Shown: positions 1 through 8,257 of the stretch, piece after piece
Layout of the letters: each line of letters begins with the position of its first letter
How positions within the stretch are numbered: the first letter of the stretch is position 1
Position numbers and translations under genes: made by a program
DNA from: Myxococcales bacterium
Lineage (GTDB): Bacteria > Myxococcota_C > UBA6777
Assembly: GCA_020632975.1 (NCBI GenBank)
Contig: JACKEL010000018.1
Location: 1 to 64,000 of the forward strand
Length of the DNA: 64,000 nucleotides
Direction of reading: 5' to 3'
Notes under the pieces: generated by a model
The model's input: only the letters and a program-made list of their open reading frames with translations
What the model was told of the DNA's origin: nothing
Databases searched by the model: none

Positions 1-62
1 CCACAGCGGGTCGCCCAAAGAAATAGTCTTCCTCCCCCCAAGAGAACATCTCTGCTTCAATT

Positions 63-977
63 TTAATCAAACTTGTATGTGATGCCTGTGAGTTCTTCGC
101 TGACTTGCCAAAGACGGGCCGCATCTTCTTCGCTGCGTGCGGCTTTCGCGACTTTGGGGGAGATATGTGCGGGGCCGCGCAACTCAAGCATCTTGCTGGG
201 TCCTGTGTAGGTGCCGCTTGGTAGGTCGCCGACGGCTGCGTAAAGCGTGGGCCATGCGCCTTGGACGGCATCTTGGGCCAAGATCGAGTTACCAAACTCC
301 ATCAGTCCTTTGGAAAATCGGCTTTTTTCCATGATGGGGCCGACGGTTTGGAGATTTGTTGCAGCATACCCAGGGTGGCAAGCAAGGACTTTGAGGCTCT
401 TGTTGGCGGCTTTGAGGCGTCGATCCAACTCAAAAGTAAACAGCATATTGGCGAGTTTGCTTTGGAAGTAGGCTTCCCATTTGTTGTAGGACTTTTCTCG
501 CATGAGGTCATCGAAGTTCATCTTGCCGCGTAGATGGACCGCGCTGCTGACATTGACGATACGATCTTTGACGAGGGGGAGCATCTGCCCTGTAAAAGCA
601 AAGTGCCCAAAGTGGTTGGTGCCGATCTGCATCTCGAAGCCATCGCGGGTCTTGGTGTAGGGAAGGGCCATCACACCCGCATTATTGATGAGGACATCGA
701 TCTTTTTGAAGCGCTCTTTGGCTTCTTGGGCAGCTCGTTTGATCGATGACAGATCCGCAAGATCGAGTTGGAGAAAGCTGGTTCTTGCGGCGGGAGCATA
801 CTTTCGCAGCGTTTCGAGGGCTTGTTGAGCTTTGTCAGCGCTGCGACATGCGAGGATGACTTCTGCGCTGTGTTCGGCAAGAACGCGGGCGGCCTCAAAA
901 CCGATACCACTGTTTCCGCCTGTAATCAGAAAAGTTCGACCATGTTGGTCTGGAGTTTGTGCGGCTGTCCAACCCAT
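63..977 (-). CDS. Short-chain dehydrogenase/reductase (retinol-dehydrogenase-like)
   Basis: A 304-residue NAD(P)-dependent oxidoreductase of the classical SDR superfamily. The Rossmann glycine motif TGGNSGIG lies at about residues 19-26, the NNAG structural motif near residue 97, and the active-site YxxxK appears as YFQSK near residue 170. Length and sequence feel are those of the retinol dehydrogenase/WW-oxidoreductase-like branch, whose bacterial members have no settled substrate. The ATG at 977 is chosen because AAAGGAGT lies just upstream; the open frame runs further upstream, but that extension has no SDR character. It lies downstream of rpmB on the same strand across a 440-base repeat-containing gap, so it probably has its own promoter. 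Substrate and pathway are unknown. Confidence 0.85.
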   Translation of the reverse strand: MGWTAAQTPDQHGRTFLITGGNSGIGFEAARVLAEHSAEVILACRSADKAQQALETLRKYAPAARTSFLQLDLADLSSIKRAAQEAKERFKKIDVLINNAGVMALPYTKTRDGFEMQIGTNHFGHFAFTGQMLPLVKDRIVNVSSAVHLRGKMNFDDLMREKSYNKWEAYFQSKLANMLFTFELDRRLKAANKSLKVLACHPGYAATNLQTVGPIMEKSRFSKGLMEFGNSILAQDAVQGAWPTLYAAVGDLPSGTYTGPSKMLELRGPAHISPKVAKAARSEEDAARLWQVSEELTGITYKFD

Positions 978-1192
978 CGTCAAAGGACTCCTTTGTGGTG
1001 TTTGGGGAAAAGAGTGGGCTTTCGATGCAAGGCAACTTTTTAAGGTGCGCGACCAAAAAGGGAAAAGCCTTTTCTCTTTTGAAAGGGATGTTTTAAGTTC
1101 GCTGTAGAAATAGAAACAGTTGTGCCACTTAGATAATGTGTGGTCGCCTCTGATGCAAGATAAGGAGCAGAAAGATGTCGCACCGCATGGAT

Positions 1193-1345
1193 GCAAGCCT
1201 TCGCACATGGGCGCCCACGGAAGGGGGAATTCGATTGGTGTATGGCAGGCCTTCGCGCATGGGCGCCCACGGAGGGACGCCCGTGATCATGGATATGCGT
1301 GGTGATCAGGGGCGCCCCTCTGTGGGCGCCAAAATGGGTTGGGCG
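1193..1345. repeat. REP-like palindromic repeats, locus A
   Basis: Two 32-base copies of a nearly identical element (1193-1224 and 1246-1277) share CTTCGC, an ATGGGCGCCC palindrome and CACGGA; they differ at only a few positions. A third palindrome, GGCGCCC-CTCTGT-GGGCGCC, follows at about 1310-1330, then two copies of GGGCGCCAAAATGGG at about 1324-1350. The stem tip (CACGGAGG or its complement CTCTGT/CTCCGT) is shared with the hairpins at 48753-48910, so both loci appear to belong to one dispersed repeat family. Function is unknown. Confidence 0.7.
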
Positions 1346-1357
1346 CCAAAATGGGGG

Positions 1358-1391
1358 GGATTTGGATATGTGGGGGGATTTGGATATGTGG
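1358..1391. repeat. Short tandem direct repeat
   Basis: Two adjacent copies of a GGGGGATTTGGATATGTG-like unit lie directly downstream of rpmB, next to the REP-like palindromes. It may be a simple slippage product. Confidence 0.55.
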
Positions 1392-1416
1392 GAAGAAGAA
1401 GGGATATGGGGGGAGG

Positions 1417-1659
1417 TTATGCGATCACGTCGTTGAGGGAGAGGCCGAGTTTACGGAGGTAAACGGAGAGGCCGAGTTTGGTCACGGTACGGAGTGCGCG
1501 GGTGGAGAGGCGCACGCGCACGAATCGACCGATTTCGGGATCATAGATGCGTTTGGTTTGAAGATTGGGGAGCTGACGCATCTTGGTGTGGTTGTTAGCG
1601 TGGGAGACACGGCAACCAACCAAAGGTTTTTTGCCAGTGAAGTTACACTTGCGAGCCAT
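1417..1659 (-). CDS. rpmB: 50S ribosomal protein L28
   Basis: An 80-residue basic protein matching bacterial L28 over its full length. The N-terminus (MARKC, then TGKKP, then VSHANN) is the family hallmark, followed by PNLQTKRI and the C-terminal basic helix region. Two cysteines, at residues 5 and 16, are retained as in the Cys-containing L28 forms. The ATG at 1659 has AAGGAGG six bases upstream. It lies 208 bases downstream of mnmG on the same strand, and L33 is encoded about 3 kb upstream on the same strand, so the two small large-subunit proteins often found together are split here by mnmG and rpe. Confidence 0.97.
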   Translation of the reverse strand: MARKCNFTGKKPLVGCRVSHANNHTKMRQLPNLQTKRIYDPEIGRFVRVRLSTRALRTVTKLGLSVYLRKLGLSLNDVIA

Positions 1660-1867
1660 AGGAAGCCTCCTTGCGGATGATTCGATTCATACGAAGACCA
1701 ACATCGGGGTAAAACCGTAGTGTTGGCGATTGTTGTTTGGTGAAGAGAGGGGCGGAGAGACAGAAGAATCGGCCCTATTCCTGCCCACATACAAATCAAA
1801 GGTTCGTGAGGATACACACTTGACTGAGATTCGTCAAGAGCAAATGGCGTAGATTATGGAGGGTGGG

Positions 1868-3754
1868 TTAGGCAGCGTTTTTCTTTTTTTGTGCGTGAAG
1901 GGAGATGGTGAGGATCTGCAAAGCGGCGGGTGTTACGCCGGGGATTCGCGAGGCTTGCCCGATGGAGTGGGGGCGTGTGGCTTTGAGCGTATTTCGGATC
2001 TCAGTGCTAAGACTGGGGACGGTGTCGTAATCGAGATCTTCAGGGATCAGGATGCTTTCACCTTCGCGGAAGAGCCTCGCTTCGTTTTCTTGTTTTTGCA
2101 GATAACCTTCGTAGCGTTCTTGGATCGCGATTTGTTCGAGGGCTTCGAGATCGTTTTCTGTGAGATCGATATTGAGTTTAAGCAGATTGTGGAAGTCCAC
2201 GTCAGCGCGTCCGATCAATCGGCGCAGCGAAGAGTGATTGCGCATGGGGGGGATATCCAGGAGTTCAGCCCAGCGAGCGCCTTCTTCGTTGGGGACGAGG
2301 AGGGTGCGATCCAGTTGTTTGCGGAGGCGTTCTTCGTCTTCGAGTTTTTGTTCAAAGCGAGCCCAACGCGTTTCATCGACGAGTCCGATCTCACGACCAA
2401 GGGGGGTGAGTCGTTTGTCAGCGTTGTCTTCGCGTAGAAGGAGTCGATATTCAGCGCGGGAGGTGAACATACGGTAGGGTTCAGGAGCGCCACGCGTGGT
2501 GAGATCATCGACCATGACAGCGATGTAGCTTTGTGTGCGATCAAGGATCATCGGGGGTTTGTCTTGGCTTTGGAGAGCCGCGTTGATACCTGCGAGGATA
2601 CCTTGTCCTGCGGCTTCTTCGTAACCGCTGGTGCCATTGATCTGACCTGCGAGGAAGAGGCCAGGGACATCTTTCAGCTCGAGCCAAGGCAGCAAGCTAC
2701 GTGGGTCCACAGCGTCGTACTCGACAGCGTATCCAGGGATGAGGATACGTGCATTTTCGAGGCCTTCGATGGAGTGGATCATGGCTTCTTGTACGTCTGT
2801 GGGGAGACTGGTGCTGATGCCGTTTGGGTAAATCAGATCGCTGTTGCGGGCGACGGGTTCGAGAAAGATCTGGTGTCGATCTTTTTCTGCGAAGCGCACA
2901 ACTTTGTCTTCGATGCTTGGGCAATAGCGAGGGCCGATCCCTTCGATCTTCCCAGAGTACATGGGGGATTGATGGAGATTGGCTTGGATGATCTCGTGTG
3001 TTTTGGGGTTTGTGTAAGTGATGTGGCAGTCCACTTGTTGGATGGAACCAAGGGTGGAGCGCATAAACGAGAAGGGTAGGGGTGGATCGTCGCCAGGTTG
3101 GACTTCAAGGCGATCCCAGTCGATAGAGTGTTTATCGAGTCGAGCGGGCGTACCTGTTTTGAGTCGCAGGAGCGGAAGTCCGAGTGCTGCGAGGTGATCA
3201 GAAAGGGTGTTGCTGGGGGCTTCGCCAACACGACCGCCAGGGGTTGCATCCATGCCTGTGTGGAGGAGTCCGCGTAGAAAAGTACCTGTGGTGATTACCA
3301 CGGTTTTGGCGCGGACCACCGAGCCATCTTGGAGTGTGACGCCTGCGATGCGTTGGTTTTCGAGATGAAGTCCGCCGACCATCGACGCGATGACTGTAAG
3401 GTTTGGCGTCGATTGAAGGACAGTGGACATGCGTTGTGCATAAGCGAACATGTCGGCTTGTGCACGTCGAGACTGGACAGCGGGGCCTTTGCGCGTATTC
3501 AGGCGGCGGAACTGTATGCCTGTGGCGTCGATGTTGTGGGCCATCTCGCCGCCAAGAGCGTCGATCTCGCGGACAAGATGTCCTTTGCCTACGCCGCCGA
3601 TGGCGGGGTTGCAGGGCATCCATCCTGAACGATCAGGCTGTGTGGTGATGACAGCGGCATGGCATCCCATACGTGCGGCAGCAAGGGCGGCTTCGCAACC
3701 TGCGTGGCCGGAGCCTACCACCAAAACATCAAAGGTGGGGTTGGTGGAGATCAT
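1868..3754 (-). CDS. mnmG: tRNA uridine-5-carboxymethylaminomethyl(34) synthesis enzyme MnmG (GidA)
   Basis: The FAD-dependent subunit of the MnmE-MnmG complex that modifies the wobble uridine of several tRNAs. The 628-residue length matches E. coli MnmG (629). Visible are the N-terminal FAD motif GSGHAGCEAALAAARMG, the MPCNPAIGG segment with the first conserved cysteine, PRYCPSIEDK with the second catalytic cysteine, and the LAGQINGTSGYEEAA and MFTSRAEYRLLLREDNAD signatures. The ATG at 3754 is preferred over the one at 3766 because GAGGAAG sits just before it. It lies between rpmB and rpe on the same strand with gaps of 208 and 162 bases. No mnmE is visible in the window. Confidence 0.97.
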   Translation of the reverse strand: MISTNPTFDVLVVGSGHAGCEAALAAARMGCHAAVITTQPDRSGWMPCNPAIGGVGKGHLVREIDALGGEMAHNIDATGIQFRRLNTRKGPAVQSRRAQADMFAYAQRMSTVLQSTPNLTVIASMVGGLHLENQRIAGVTLQDGSVVRAKTVVITTGTFLRGLLHTGMDATPGGRVGEAPSNTLSDHLAALGLPLLRLKTGTPARLDKHSIDWDRLEVQPGDDPPLPFSFMRSTLGSIQQVDCHITYTNPKTHEIIQANLHQSPMYSGKIEGIGPRYCPSIEDKVVRFAEKDRHQIFLEPVARNSDLIYPNGISTSLPTDVQEAMIHSIEGLENARILIPGYAVEYDAVDPRSLLPWLELKDVPGLFLAGQINGTSGYEEAAGQGILAGINAALQSQDKPPMILDRTQSYIAVMVDDLTTRGAPEPYRMFTSRAEYRLLLREDNADKRLTPLGREIGLVDETRWARFEQKLEDEERLRKQLDRTLLVPNEEGARWAELLDIPPMRNHSSLRRLIGRADVDFHNLLKLNIDLTENDLEALEQIAIQERYEGYLQKQENEARLFREGESILIPEDLDYDTVPSLSTEIRNTLKATRPHSIGQASRIPGVTPAALQILTISLHAQKKKNAA

Positions 3755-3884
3755 CGACTTCCTCATCTCATGACAAGCCTTGGTGAAACGACGTTGTTTT
3801 GCGTACGTCGTTGTCCAAGGGGGCGGGTGACAGATCACATCAGAAGGGTGGGGTCCTTCTAGGTGTGCAGGGTACTTGGACGAT

Positions 3885-3902
3885 GCACCTTTGGAAAGGT
3901 GC
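3885..3902. repeat. Perfect 8-bp inverted repeat (hairpin)
   Basis: GCACCTTT and AAAGGTGC flank a two-base spacer between the rpe stop and the mnmG start. No T-run follows on either side, so it is not a typical intrinsic terminator. It could be an mRNA processing or stabilising hairpin between rpe and mnmG. Confidence 0.5.
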
Positions 3903-3916
3903 GATCAAGAAGATCC

Positions 3917-4609
3917 TTAGTTGGTTTTTGCAGCTTGTGCAACTTGTCGAATCGCAAGGATCTTTTCTGCGTATTCTTCTTTGGGGGCGGAAAAGATCGC
4001 GTTTCCTGCGACGAGAGCGGTTGCGCCTGCTTTTGCGATCTCTCCTACAGTGATGGGAGAGACGCCTCCATCCACTGCGATGATCGTGTTGGGGTTGTTG
4101 TCTGCGAGCTTTTCGGAGAGTTGTTCGATCTTGGGGAGGGTTGCTTTGATAAAGGACTGCCCTCCAAACCCCGGGTTGACGGTCATGATCAGCACCAAGT
4201 CGAGGCGATGGTACACATAATCGAGCACACTCAAAGGCGTCGAGGGATTGAGAGCAACCCCAGCTTTGCAGCCTGTTTCTTGGATTTGTGCGAGAGTGCG
4301 TTCGAGGTGTGGGCAAGCCTCTGCGTGGACAGTGATGTGATCTGCACCCGCAGCTGCGAAAGCCTCGATGTATCGTTCAGGTTCAACGATCATCAGGTGC
4401 ACATCGAGAGGGAGTTGGGTCACGTGTCGCAGCGATTTGACGAGGGGCATCCCAAAGGTCAGGTTGGGGACGAAGCGACCATCCATCACATCGACATGGA
4501 GCCAGTCTGCGCCGCTTTGTTCGACGGCAAGGACATCTTCAGCCAGATAAGCCAGATCAGCAGACAGGATAGAAGGAGCGATACGGATCGGGTGTGTCGT
4601 CATGGTCAT
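3917..4609 (-). CDS. rpe: Ribulose-phosphate 3-epimerase
   Basis: A 230-residue TIM-barrel enzyme that interconverts ribulose 5-phosphate and xylulose 5-phosphate in the pentose phosphate pathway. Full-length match: IAPSILSADLA at the N-terminus, the metal-binding DVMDGRFVPNLTFG segment, VHLMI, the HAEA region, VNPGFGGQ and the phosphate-binding VDGGVS. Two in-frame ATGs (4609 and 4603) are possible; GGGAG upstream is better spaced for 4603, which would shorten the protein by two residues. It lies between rpmG (upstream) and mnmG (downstream) on the same strand. Confidence 0.96.
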   Translation of the reverse strand: MTMTTHPIRIAPSILSADLAYLAEDVLAVEQSGADWLHVDVMDGRFVPNLTFGMPLVKSLRHVTQLPLDVHLMIVEPERYIEAFAAAGADHITVHAEACPHLERTLAQIQETGCKAGVALNPSTPLSVLDYVYHRLDLVLIMTVNPGFGGQSFIKATLPKIEQLSEKLADNNPNTIIAVDGGVSPITVGEIAKAGATALVAGNAIFSAPKEEYAEKILAIRQVAQAAKTN

Positions 4610-4688
4610 GGACTCCCGTTATGGCTTGGTGGTTTGGCAGATGGAGCGGGCGGTGCAAAGGGAGGAGCGTGGGGGGAGTGGGGAGGGG

Positions 4689-4850
4689 TTACTTGCTTTC
4701 TTTGAAAGCAACGTGGCGACGCAAGATGGGATCATACTTGCGAAGCTCAAGGCGCTCAGTGGTGTTACGCTTGTTTTTGATGGTGTGGTAGATGTAGGTG
4801 CTTTCGGTGCTTTTCAATTTGATCTTGACGCGATCGTCTTTCTTAGCCAT
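4689..4850 (-). CDS. rpmG: 50S ribosomal protein L33
   Basis: A 53-residue gene read directly from the sequence. The product starts MAKKDDRVKIKLKSTES, continues through TYIYHTIKNKRNT and ELRKYDPILRRHV and ends FKESK, which is the complete bacterial L33 pattern. It has no cysteines, so it is the zinc-independent (C-minus) form. The upstream region on the minus strand (GAGGAGAATACGGCC before the ATG) gives a good ribosome binding site. The gene sits about 80 bases upstream of rpe and is divergent from the flavoenzyme gene at 5067. Confidence 0.95.
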   Translation of the reverse strand: MAKKDDRVKIKLKSTESTYIYHTIKNKRNTTERLELRKYDPILRRHVAFKESK

Positions 4851-5066
4851 GGCCGTATTCTCCTCGATTCAGATGATAAAAGCCTATGAATGATTGGCTG
4901 TTGTTTGCAGTTTCTTGGTAGGCGCGCTATTTACATGAAGGCACCTTGGTTCTGCGAAAGGTTGGCTTGTTTAGCACAAAATACTGAAATTGGCAAGCCA
5001 TTCTTTTTGTATTGTGGTGTGAAAACGCGGTCGTTGCGATGGTTGTAGGCTAAGAAGGAGCGGTTT

Positions 5067-6491
5067 ATGGGGATCCGAGAGGTAACCATCTTGGGGGGTG
5101 GCTTGTGTGGTCTGATGACGGCTTGGAAGTTACAAGAAGCGGGTGTTCGGACACGTATCTTGGAGGCGCAGCCCGAGGTTGGAGGGCTTGCCAAGAGCGT
5201 GACATGGAAAGGCTTTCGCTTTGATATCGGCCCCAACTTGTTTATGCCACGCGATCCTTTGTTGTTGGATGAGATCAAGTCTTTGATGGGTGGGAGTTAC
5301 CAAGTTCCCTTGCGGCAGTCGCGTTTGTGGTTCAAGGGGCGTTGGATCAGCTATCCTTTGACCACCCGTTCTTTGCTTGAGATCCCTTGGCCGATCCTTG
5401 CGCAAGCCACAGCGGAGTTTGCGTCTTTGCAGCTCCGTTATCGTTTGCAGGGGGAGGAAGGGCGCGAACGCCTTGCACAAGGTGATGCGCGTTATGGAGC
5501 TTTGTTGGATCAGTTGCTTTTGAGTGAACAAGTTCATCAGATCTGGCAGAAGCCCTCATCGTTTTTGTCGCCTTCGTGGACAACGCAAAGCAAGCCCCAA
5601 GAGCGCCCTGCGATGGAACGGATCGCTTCTTTGGTGCGGCAGGCTTTTCGCGTTCCAACGCCTTATACAAGGAGCCTTCACTTTCCTAGCGAAGGGATCG
5701 GGTCGATCGCCAAGCGACTTCAAGCGCGGTTGCTTCAAGCAGGCGCGGAGATCCATACCAACGCAAAAGTGCAGCGGATCTTGGCTCCACATGGGGAAGT
5801 GCAGGGTGTTGTTTTTGACGATGGGGAGCGGGTGCGACAGGTCGAAACGGAGTACCTGTTTTCGACAATCCCCTTGCCGTCGCTCTTTCCGCTGCTTGAT
5901 CCTTTGCCGCCGCACTCGATCTTGGAACGCTTGGTGCGTTTGCGTCATCGCTCTCTTTTGATCTTGAGTCTTCTTCTCGAACGCGATGAAGCGGATACAC
6001 AACGTTGGTTTTACTTTCCTGCGAAACAGTATCCCTTTTTTCGCGCGAGCTTTGCGCAGCCCTTGCCCGAACAGCGCCAACGCCAACAACACGCTTGTCT
6101 CAGTGTAGAGTGTATGTTGCCGAGTGATCATCCTTTTCATCGGGCGACCACAGAGGAGATCTTGCAACGTTGTTTGCCTGGTCTCCAAGAAGCACGTCTC
6201 GTCACACCTCACCAGATCATCGAGGCTTCTGTGCATCGAGAGATCTTTGCTTTTCCTGAAGGGGGACAAGAGGACGAAGAGATCTTGCGTCACCTTCAGT
6301 CCTTTTTGACAGGTACGCGCAGACTCCGTGCTGTGGGGATGCACAGTGCTTTCCGCGCTTGGACACTCGAACAAACGTTTCGTGAGGCATTACGCGCGGC
6401 TCGCGGTATCCTCGACGAAAATTACCCCCGACGACCCACAAAAGTTCGACCCGCTCTCGCTGCTTCTCCGTCTTCGTCTTCCGAAAGTTGA
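5067..6491 (+). CDS. FAD-dependent amine-oxidase-like oxidoreductase
   Basis: A 474-residue flavoprotein. The dinucleotide-binding motif GGGLCGLMTAWKL is at residues 10-22, followed by an acidic residue ending the second strand (ILEAQPEVGGLAKS) and the RFDIGPNLF segment typical of the protoporphyrinogen oxidase/phytoene desaturase/UDP-galactopyranose-mutase-like NAD(P)-binding_8 group. A C-terminal FAD-closing segment (GMHSAFRAWTLEQTF) is present. AAGGAG stands before the ATG. No carotenoid, heme or polysaccharide genes flank it, so its substrate cannot be assigned. The gene is monocistronic, divergent from rpmG and followed by a 26-bp palindrome upstream of the efflux genes. Confidence 0.75.
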   Translation: MGIREVTILGGGLCGLMTAWKLQEAGVRTRILEAQPEVGGLAKSVTWKGFRFDIGPNLFMPRDPLLLDEIKSLMGGSYQVPLRQSRLWFKGRWISYPLTTRSLLEIPWPILAQATAEFASLQLRYRLQGEEGRERLAQGDARYGALLDQLLLSEQVHQIWQKPSSFLSPSWTTQSKPQERPAMERIASLVRQAFRVPTPYTRSLHFPSEGIGSIAKRLQARLLQAGAEIHTNAKVQRILAPHGEVQGVVFDDGERVRQVETEYLFSTIPLPSLFPLLDPLPPHSILERLVRLRHRSLLILSLLLERDEADTQRWFYFPAKQYPFFRASFAQPLPEQRQRQQHACLSVECMLPSDHPFHRATTEEILQRCLPGLQEARLVTPHQIIEASVHREIFAFPEGGQEDEEILRHLQSFLTGTRRLRAVGMHSAFRAWTLEQTFREALRAARGILDENYPRRPTKVRPALAASPSSSSES

Positions 6492-6627
6492 TTGGGCTGC
6501 CCCCTTTGGTTTTGGAAGCGCTGCTGTTCTTTCTTGCTTGGCCTCCCTTTGTTTGACGCATCTCCTTCTGAGACTCTGCTTTTTTGACCTTGACACCATG
6601 AAGGGGGCGGACTACCTTCGTCGAAAG

Positions 6628-6653
6628 TTTTTTCGGTTGGCCAACCGAAAAAA
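6628..6653. promoter_or_regulatory. Perfect 26-bp palindrome upstream of the efflux genes
   Basis: TTTTTTCGGTTGG is followed immediately by its exact reverse complement, giving a centre-symmetric palindrome with no spacer. It lies 88 bases before the efflux adaptor start and about 140 bases after the flavoenzyme stop. With no spacer and no extra T-run beyond the stem it is a weak terminator candidate; a dimeric repressor operator or a cruciform-forming site are alternatives. No regulator gene is adjacent. Confidence 0.55.
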
Positions 6654-6740
6654 AGAGAAACACATCTTTATAGCTTGAAAACAGAAGCGTTTTTGTCAGA
6701 GAGACAGCTCATCTCGCTAGAAAGAACAAGGAAGTCTACG

Positions 6741-8108
6741 ATGAACGTGCGGTGGAAGTCGGTATGTATGGTGATGTGCAGCGTGTTGTTTTTGTCTGGC
6801 TGCAAGAAGAAAGAAGAGAAAAAAGAAGAGCCGCCGATTTATGTGCGAGTGGGTCAAGTCCTTCAGAAAGACCTGCCAGAAACGCTTCGATTTACGGGGG
6901 ATATCGAGGGAGAGGCACAAGTCCAGGTGTATGCGACGGTGCCTGACCGAATCAAATCTTTGTATGTGGACGTTGGCGAGGAAGTGAAAAAAGGCCAGTT
7001 GTTGGCCGTGATCGAGCACACTCGACTTCGCCAAGCGGTTGCACAAGTGGAAGCGCAGTTGGCTGCAACGCGAGCGAATCTTGCGGGTGCACGGGTACAA
7101 TTGTCAGGTGCGACTCTGTCTCGTGAGTCAGCGTTGCGAGAGTTGAAACGTCTGCGTCGTTTGTACAAGAGCGGTGCGGTTGGTGAACAACAAGTGGATC
7201 AGCTCAAGAGTCAGTACGACAGCGCAGCAACGCAGGTCCAAGCCGCGCAAGCGCAGATCCGCGCACTGCAAGCCCAGATCGCTTCGTTGCGTGCGTCCGT
7301 TGGACAAGCCAAGACCGCCAAACAAAACGCGATCTTGCGTTCACCGATCAAAGGGATCGTGGCGCGACGTTATCGCCAGATCGGTGACATGGCGACTGCG
7401 CAGCTTCCGTTGTTTTCGATTGCAGATATGGATGAAGTGAAGGTCCAGATCAACATCACGGAAAAGGACCTGATGAAGATCCGACTTCGTGACAAAGCAT
7501 CGATTCGCGTTGCGGCTTATGGTAATCGCATGTTCGAAGGGCGCGTCGAAAAGATCGCACCCACGTTGGATTTGGATACGCGGACTGCACCTGTCGAGAT
7601 CCGCATCAAGAACGTTTATCCCGCCAAGTCTGAGCAAACCTGTAGCCCCAAAACGTCCCGTGCTCCCGCAGTCACATGCCCTAGCCAGTACACTTGTTAT
7701 CACGGCCGTTGTGTGGAGTTGCATCCTCTCAAGCCCGGTATGATCGCGAATGTCAGCATCTTGGTGAAAGTCCACAAAGATACGCTGATGATCCCCTTGT
7801 CGTCGTTGTTGAACAACTCTTTTGGGTACAACGCCGCCCTCCAACAAAAGGATCTCGCGGTCCTCGTGATGGATAGCGAAAATGTCCCTCGCCGCCAACA
7901 AATCCAAATCGGCCTAGAGTCGGACAATGGAACGATGGTGCAAGTGCTTTCGGGCCTCAAAGCTGGTCAGCGTTTGATCGTCGAAGGGCAAAACTTTTAC
8001 AAGCCAGGTGTTCGTTTGAAGCTCCTCGAAGACGACGGAAAAGGCGGCACCAAGGACTCTGTTGCACCCAAGGCTCGTGGCGTGTTGAAGAAAACAGCCT
8101 TGCGTTAG
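6741..8108 (+). CDS. RND efflux periplasmic adaptor (membrane fusion) lipoprotein
   Basis: A 455-residue adaptor that would link an inner-membrane RND pump to an outer-membrane channel. The N-terminus is a lipoprotein signal with lipobox LSGC near residue 20, followed by a Lys/Glu-rich spacer. A lipoyl half-motif (VDVGEEVKKGQLLAVIE), a long coiled-coil hairpin (about residues 85-185, Ala/Gln-rich) and the second lipoyl half (SPIKGIVARRY) follow, then the beta-barrel domain. Around residues 297-327 is an unusual Cys-containing loop (CSPKT...TCPSQYTCYHGRCV) not normal for the family. The ATG at 6741 has AAGGAAG upstream and gives the clean signal peptide. The pump gene follows after 149 bases; no TolC-like gene is seen. 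Confidence 0.9.
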   Translation: MNVRWKSVCMVMCSVLFLSGCKKKEEKKEEPPIYVRVGQVLQKDLPETLRFTGDIEGEAQVQVYATVPDRIKSLYVDVGEEVKKGQLLAVIEHTRLRQAVAQVEAQLAATRANLAGARVQLSGATLSRESALRELKRLRRLYKSGAVGEQQVDQLKSQYDSAATQVQAAQAQIRALQAQIASLRASVGQAKTAKQNAILRSPIKGIVARRYRQIGDMATAQLPLFSIADMDEVKVQINITEKDLMKIRLRDKASIRVAAYGNRMFEGRVEKIAPTLDLDTRTAPVEIRIKNVYPAKSEQTCSPKTSRAPAVTCPSQYTCYHGRCVELHPLKPGMIANVSILVKVHKDTLMIPLSSLLNNSFGYNAALQQKDLAVLVMDSENVPRRQQIQIGLESDNGTMVQVLSGLKAGQRLIVEGQNFYKPGVRLKLLEDDGKGGTKDSVAPKARGVLKKTALR

Positions 8109-8257
8109 TGAGTCCACTCGTAGTTTTACGAACAAAAGACATACAGAAGGATTGAACTCGCGTCGTGCGAGGCAGTGCGCTCTGGGGGGAGAGCGGAAGC
8201 GTGCTATAGACTACGTCTAATCGGTGTATTGCGCTCATACACAAGAGGTATTCAACG

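Larger units (their letters stand above)
978..1416. other. Intergenic region with REP-like repeats
   Basis: No credible gene is seen in this stretch between the dehydrogenase and rpmB. The half nearest rpmB holds several GGGCGCC palindromes and short direct repeats (annotated separately). The half nearest the dehydrogenase is AT-richer and should contain its promoter, but no convincing -35/-10 pair could be picked by eye. Short open frames here translate to repeat-derived, low-complexity peptides and are not called. Confidence 0.7.

Noticed and set aside
1175..1462. Small open frames across the repeats at locus A
   Set aside because: They translate the GGGCGCC repeats into low-complexity peptides and lack independent evidence of coding.
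3885..3902. Terminator after rpe
   Set aside because: The 8-bp hairpin has no T-run on either strand, so it is recorded only as an inverted repeat.
6328..6678. Plus-strand open frame of 116 codons running through the 26-bp palindrome
   Set aside because: It overlaps the flavoenzyme end in another frame and lacks an RBS and any family features.
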